From Aquimarina mytili (GTDB taxonomy: Bacteria; Bacteroidota; Bacteroidia; Flavobacteriales; Flavobacteriaceae), in contig NZ_JAERQJ010000009.1 of assembly GCF_016735115.1 (NCBI RefSeq), forward strand, positions 1-64,000: 64,000 nt of DNA, given 5' to 3'. Below the pieces are notes generated by a model, which saw only the letters and a list, made by a program, of their open reading frames with translations, was not told the DNA's origin and ran no database searches. Every line of letters begins with the position of its first letter. Within the stretch, counting starts at the first letter, position 1. Both the position numbers and the translations under genes were made by a program. Below, piece after piece: positions 63,440 to 64,000 of the stretch.

Positions 63440-63555
63440 TTTTGCGTAAGATTTCTAATTATAAGGCGAAGATACGATAATCTTTATTTCAAAAGTGTGT
63501 GTTAAAATAACAGAATATAAATAAAGTTTAACCGTTTATTAAGGTAATAGTTTTA

Positions 63556-63563
63556 TATATTTG
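63556..63563 (+). promoter_or_regulatory. Promoter -7 box for the porin-like gene
   Basis: TATATTTG matches TAnnTTTG, 27 bases before the ATG at 63591. Confidence 0.45.
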
Positions 63564-63590
63564 AATTAAACAAACCTTAAATTTAGAATT

Positions 63591-64000
63591 ATGAAAAAGC
63601 TTTTTTTATTGGCTATTGCGGTAATCAGTTTTTCGTTATCTTCTCAGGCACAAAATGTTAAGTTTGGTTTCAAGGGAGGACTTAACCTGGCCGACGTTGA
63701 TTTTGAAGTTGCTGGAGTTGATCCTGATTCAAGAACGGGATATCATATAGGTGCGGTTCTTCAACTTGGACTTGCCGATACGTTTGCTATACAGCCAGAA
63801 TTATTATACTCTACGCAGGGTACAGATATTTTTGACGTTGATTACTTAAACATTCCAGTATTGGCTAAGCTCAAATTTGCTAAGATTTTTAGTGTTGAAG
63901 CTGGACCACAATTTGGTTTTGTAGTAAATGATGGTGTTAAAAATGCTTTTTTCTCAACTTTAGAGTCAGAAAGCTTTGATATTAGTGGGGCTGTTGGTGC
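63591..64000 (+). CDS. Porin-family outer-membrane beta-barrel protein, truncated by window end
   Basis: The frame starts at ATG 63591 and stays open to base 64000 (136 complete codons), so it is partial. It has a signal peptide (about 1-20, ending SSQAQ). Porin_2/PorT-like barrel phrases follow: VKFGFKGGLNLADVDFEVA, TGYHIGAVLQLGLADTFAIQ, PELLYSTQGTDIFDVDYLNI, VLAKLKFAKIFSVEAGPQFG. Such proteins are small outer-membrane barrels with varied or unknown roles. The promoter at 63556 fits its start. Confidence 0.8.
   Translation, partial: MKKLFLLAIAVISFSLSSQAQNVKFGFKGGLNLADVDFEVAGVDPDSRTGYHIGAVLQLGLADTFAIQPELLYSTQGTDIFDVDYLNIPVLAKLKFAKIFSVEAGPQFGFVVNDGVKNAFFSTLESESFDISGAVG

Noticed and set aside
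1..64000. CRISPR arrays, tRNA or rRNA genes, prophage, integrative element
   Set aside because: No direct-repeat arrays, tRNA-like cloverleaf or rRNA sequence, integrase or phage structural genes were seen in the window; only the transposase tail at the left edge is mobile.

Overview
The window is chromosomal DNA of a low-GC marine-type member of the Flavobacteriaceae (Bacteroidota), possibly close to Aquimarina; the genus is an inference. The evidence is a type IX secretion C-terminal sorting domain, LytTR and TPR-AraC regulators, many SPII lipoproteins, a menaquinone gene block, flavobacterial families of unknown function (CAL67264, DUF6146 and DUF6787 types) and repeated matches to the Bacteroidetes promoter motif TAnnTTTG just upstream of genes. 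There are no rRNA, tRNA, CRISPR or prophage genes. The only mobile DNA is the tail of an IS110-type transposase at the left edge.

Layout. 1-4545: transposase tail, two related palindromic repeats flanking a large AsmA-like protein, and a small unknown protein. 4672-9685: an ECF sigma factor with its YCII partner, a large PLP-dependent decarboxylase and a His-rich lipoprotein. 10056-15381: secreted and lipid-anchored proteins, a GSDH-type sugar dehydrogenase, an FRG-domain protein with a small neighbour, an EamA transporter and a carboxypeptidase-regulatory-like protein. 15419-21401: SulP permease opposite a TSUP exporter, an MBL-fold lipoprotein, a pseudouridine synthase and a HAD/CAT-like/unknown operon. 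21510-27965: EttA, a small membrane protein, an acyl-CoA carboxylase beta subunit and a TPR histidine kinase with a LytTR regulator. 28089-33851: two exported proteins, a TPR-AraC regulator, a T9SS cargo protein, a lipoprotein and a previously unlisted 50-residue RiPP/bacteriocin-like precursor. 33912-42423: an M24 peptidase, a multidomain VWA/plug/TPR protein and the menA-UPF0173-menC-CPBP-menE block. 42608-47531: GH13 lipoprotein, two tandem alpha/beta hydrolases and a beta-barrel protein. 47648-53508: ferredoxin opposite acyl-CoA reductase-serC-serA, then DUF937, DUF6146 and DUF6787 types. 53562-64000: folE, msrA, lolD-like, TIGR02757, a PhoX-like protein next to a di-heme peroxidase, a GAF histidine kinase, a FAD oxidoreductase and a truncated porin-like gene.

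Most of the window is core metabolism and envelope biology. The strongest candidate for something undescribed is the orphan peptide gene at 33699-33851. It has a double-glycine-type leader, a four-cysteine core, its own strong terminator, and no recognisable modification or export gene beside it. Other points of interest are the 745-residue receptor-plug protein that lacks a barrel, an imelysin-like/di-heme peroxidase fusion, face-to-face divergent promoters at 47992-48058, and a SulP gene whose conserved N-terminus reads upstream of any normal start codon.
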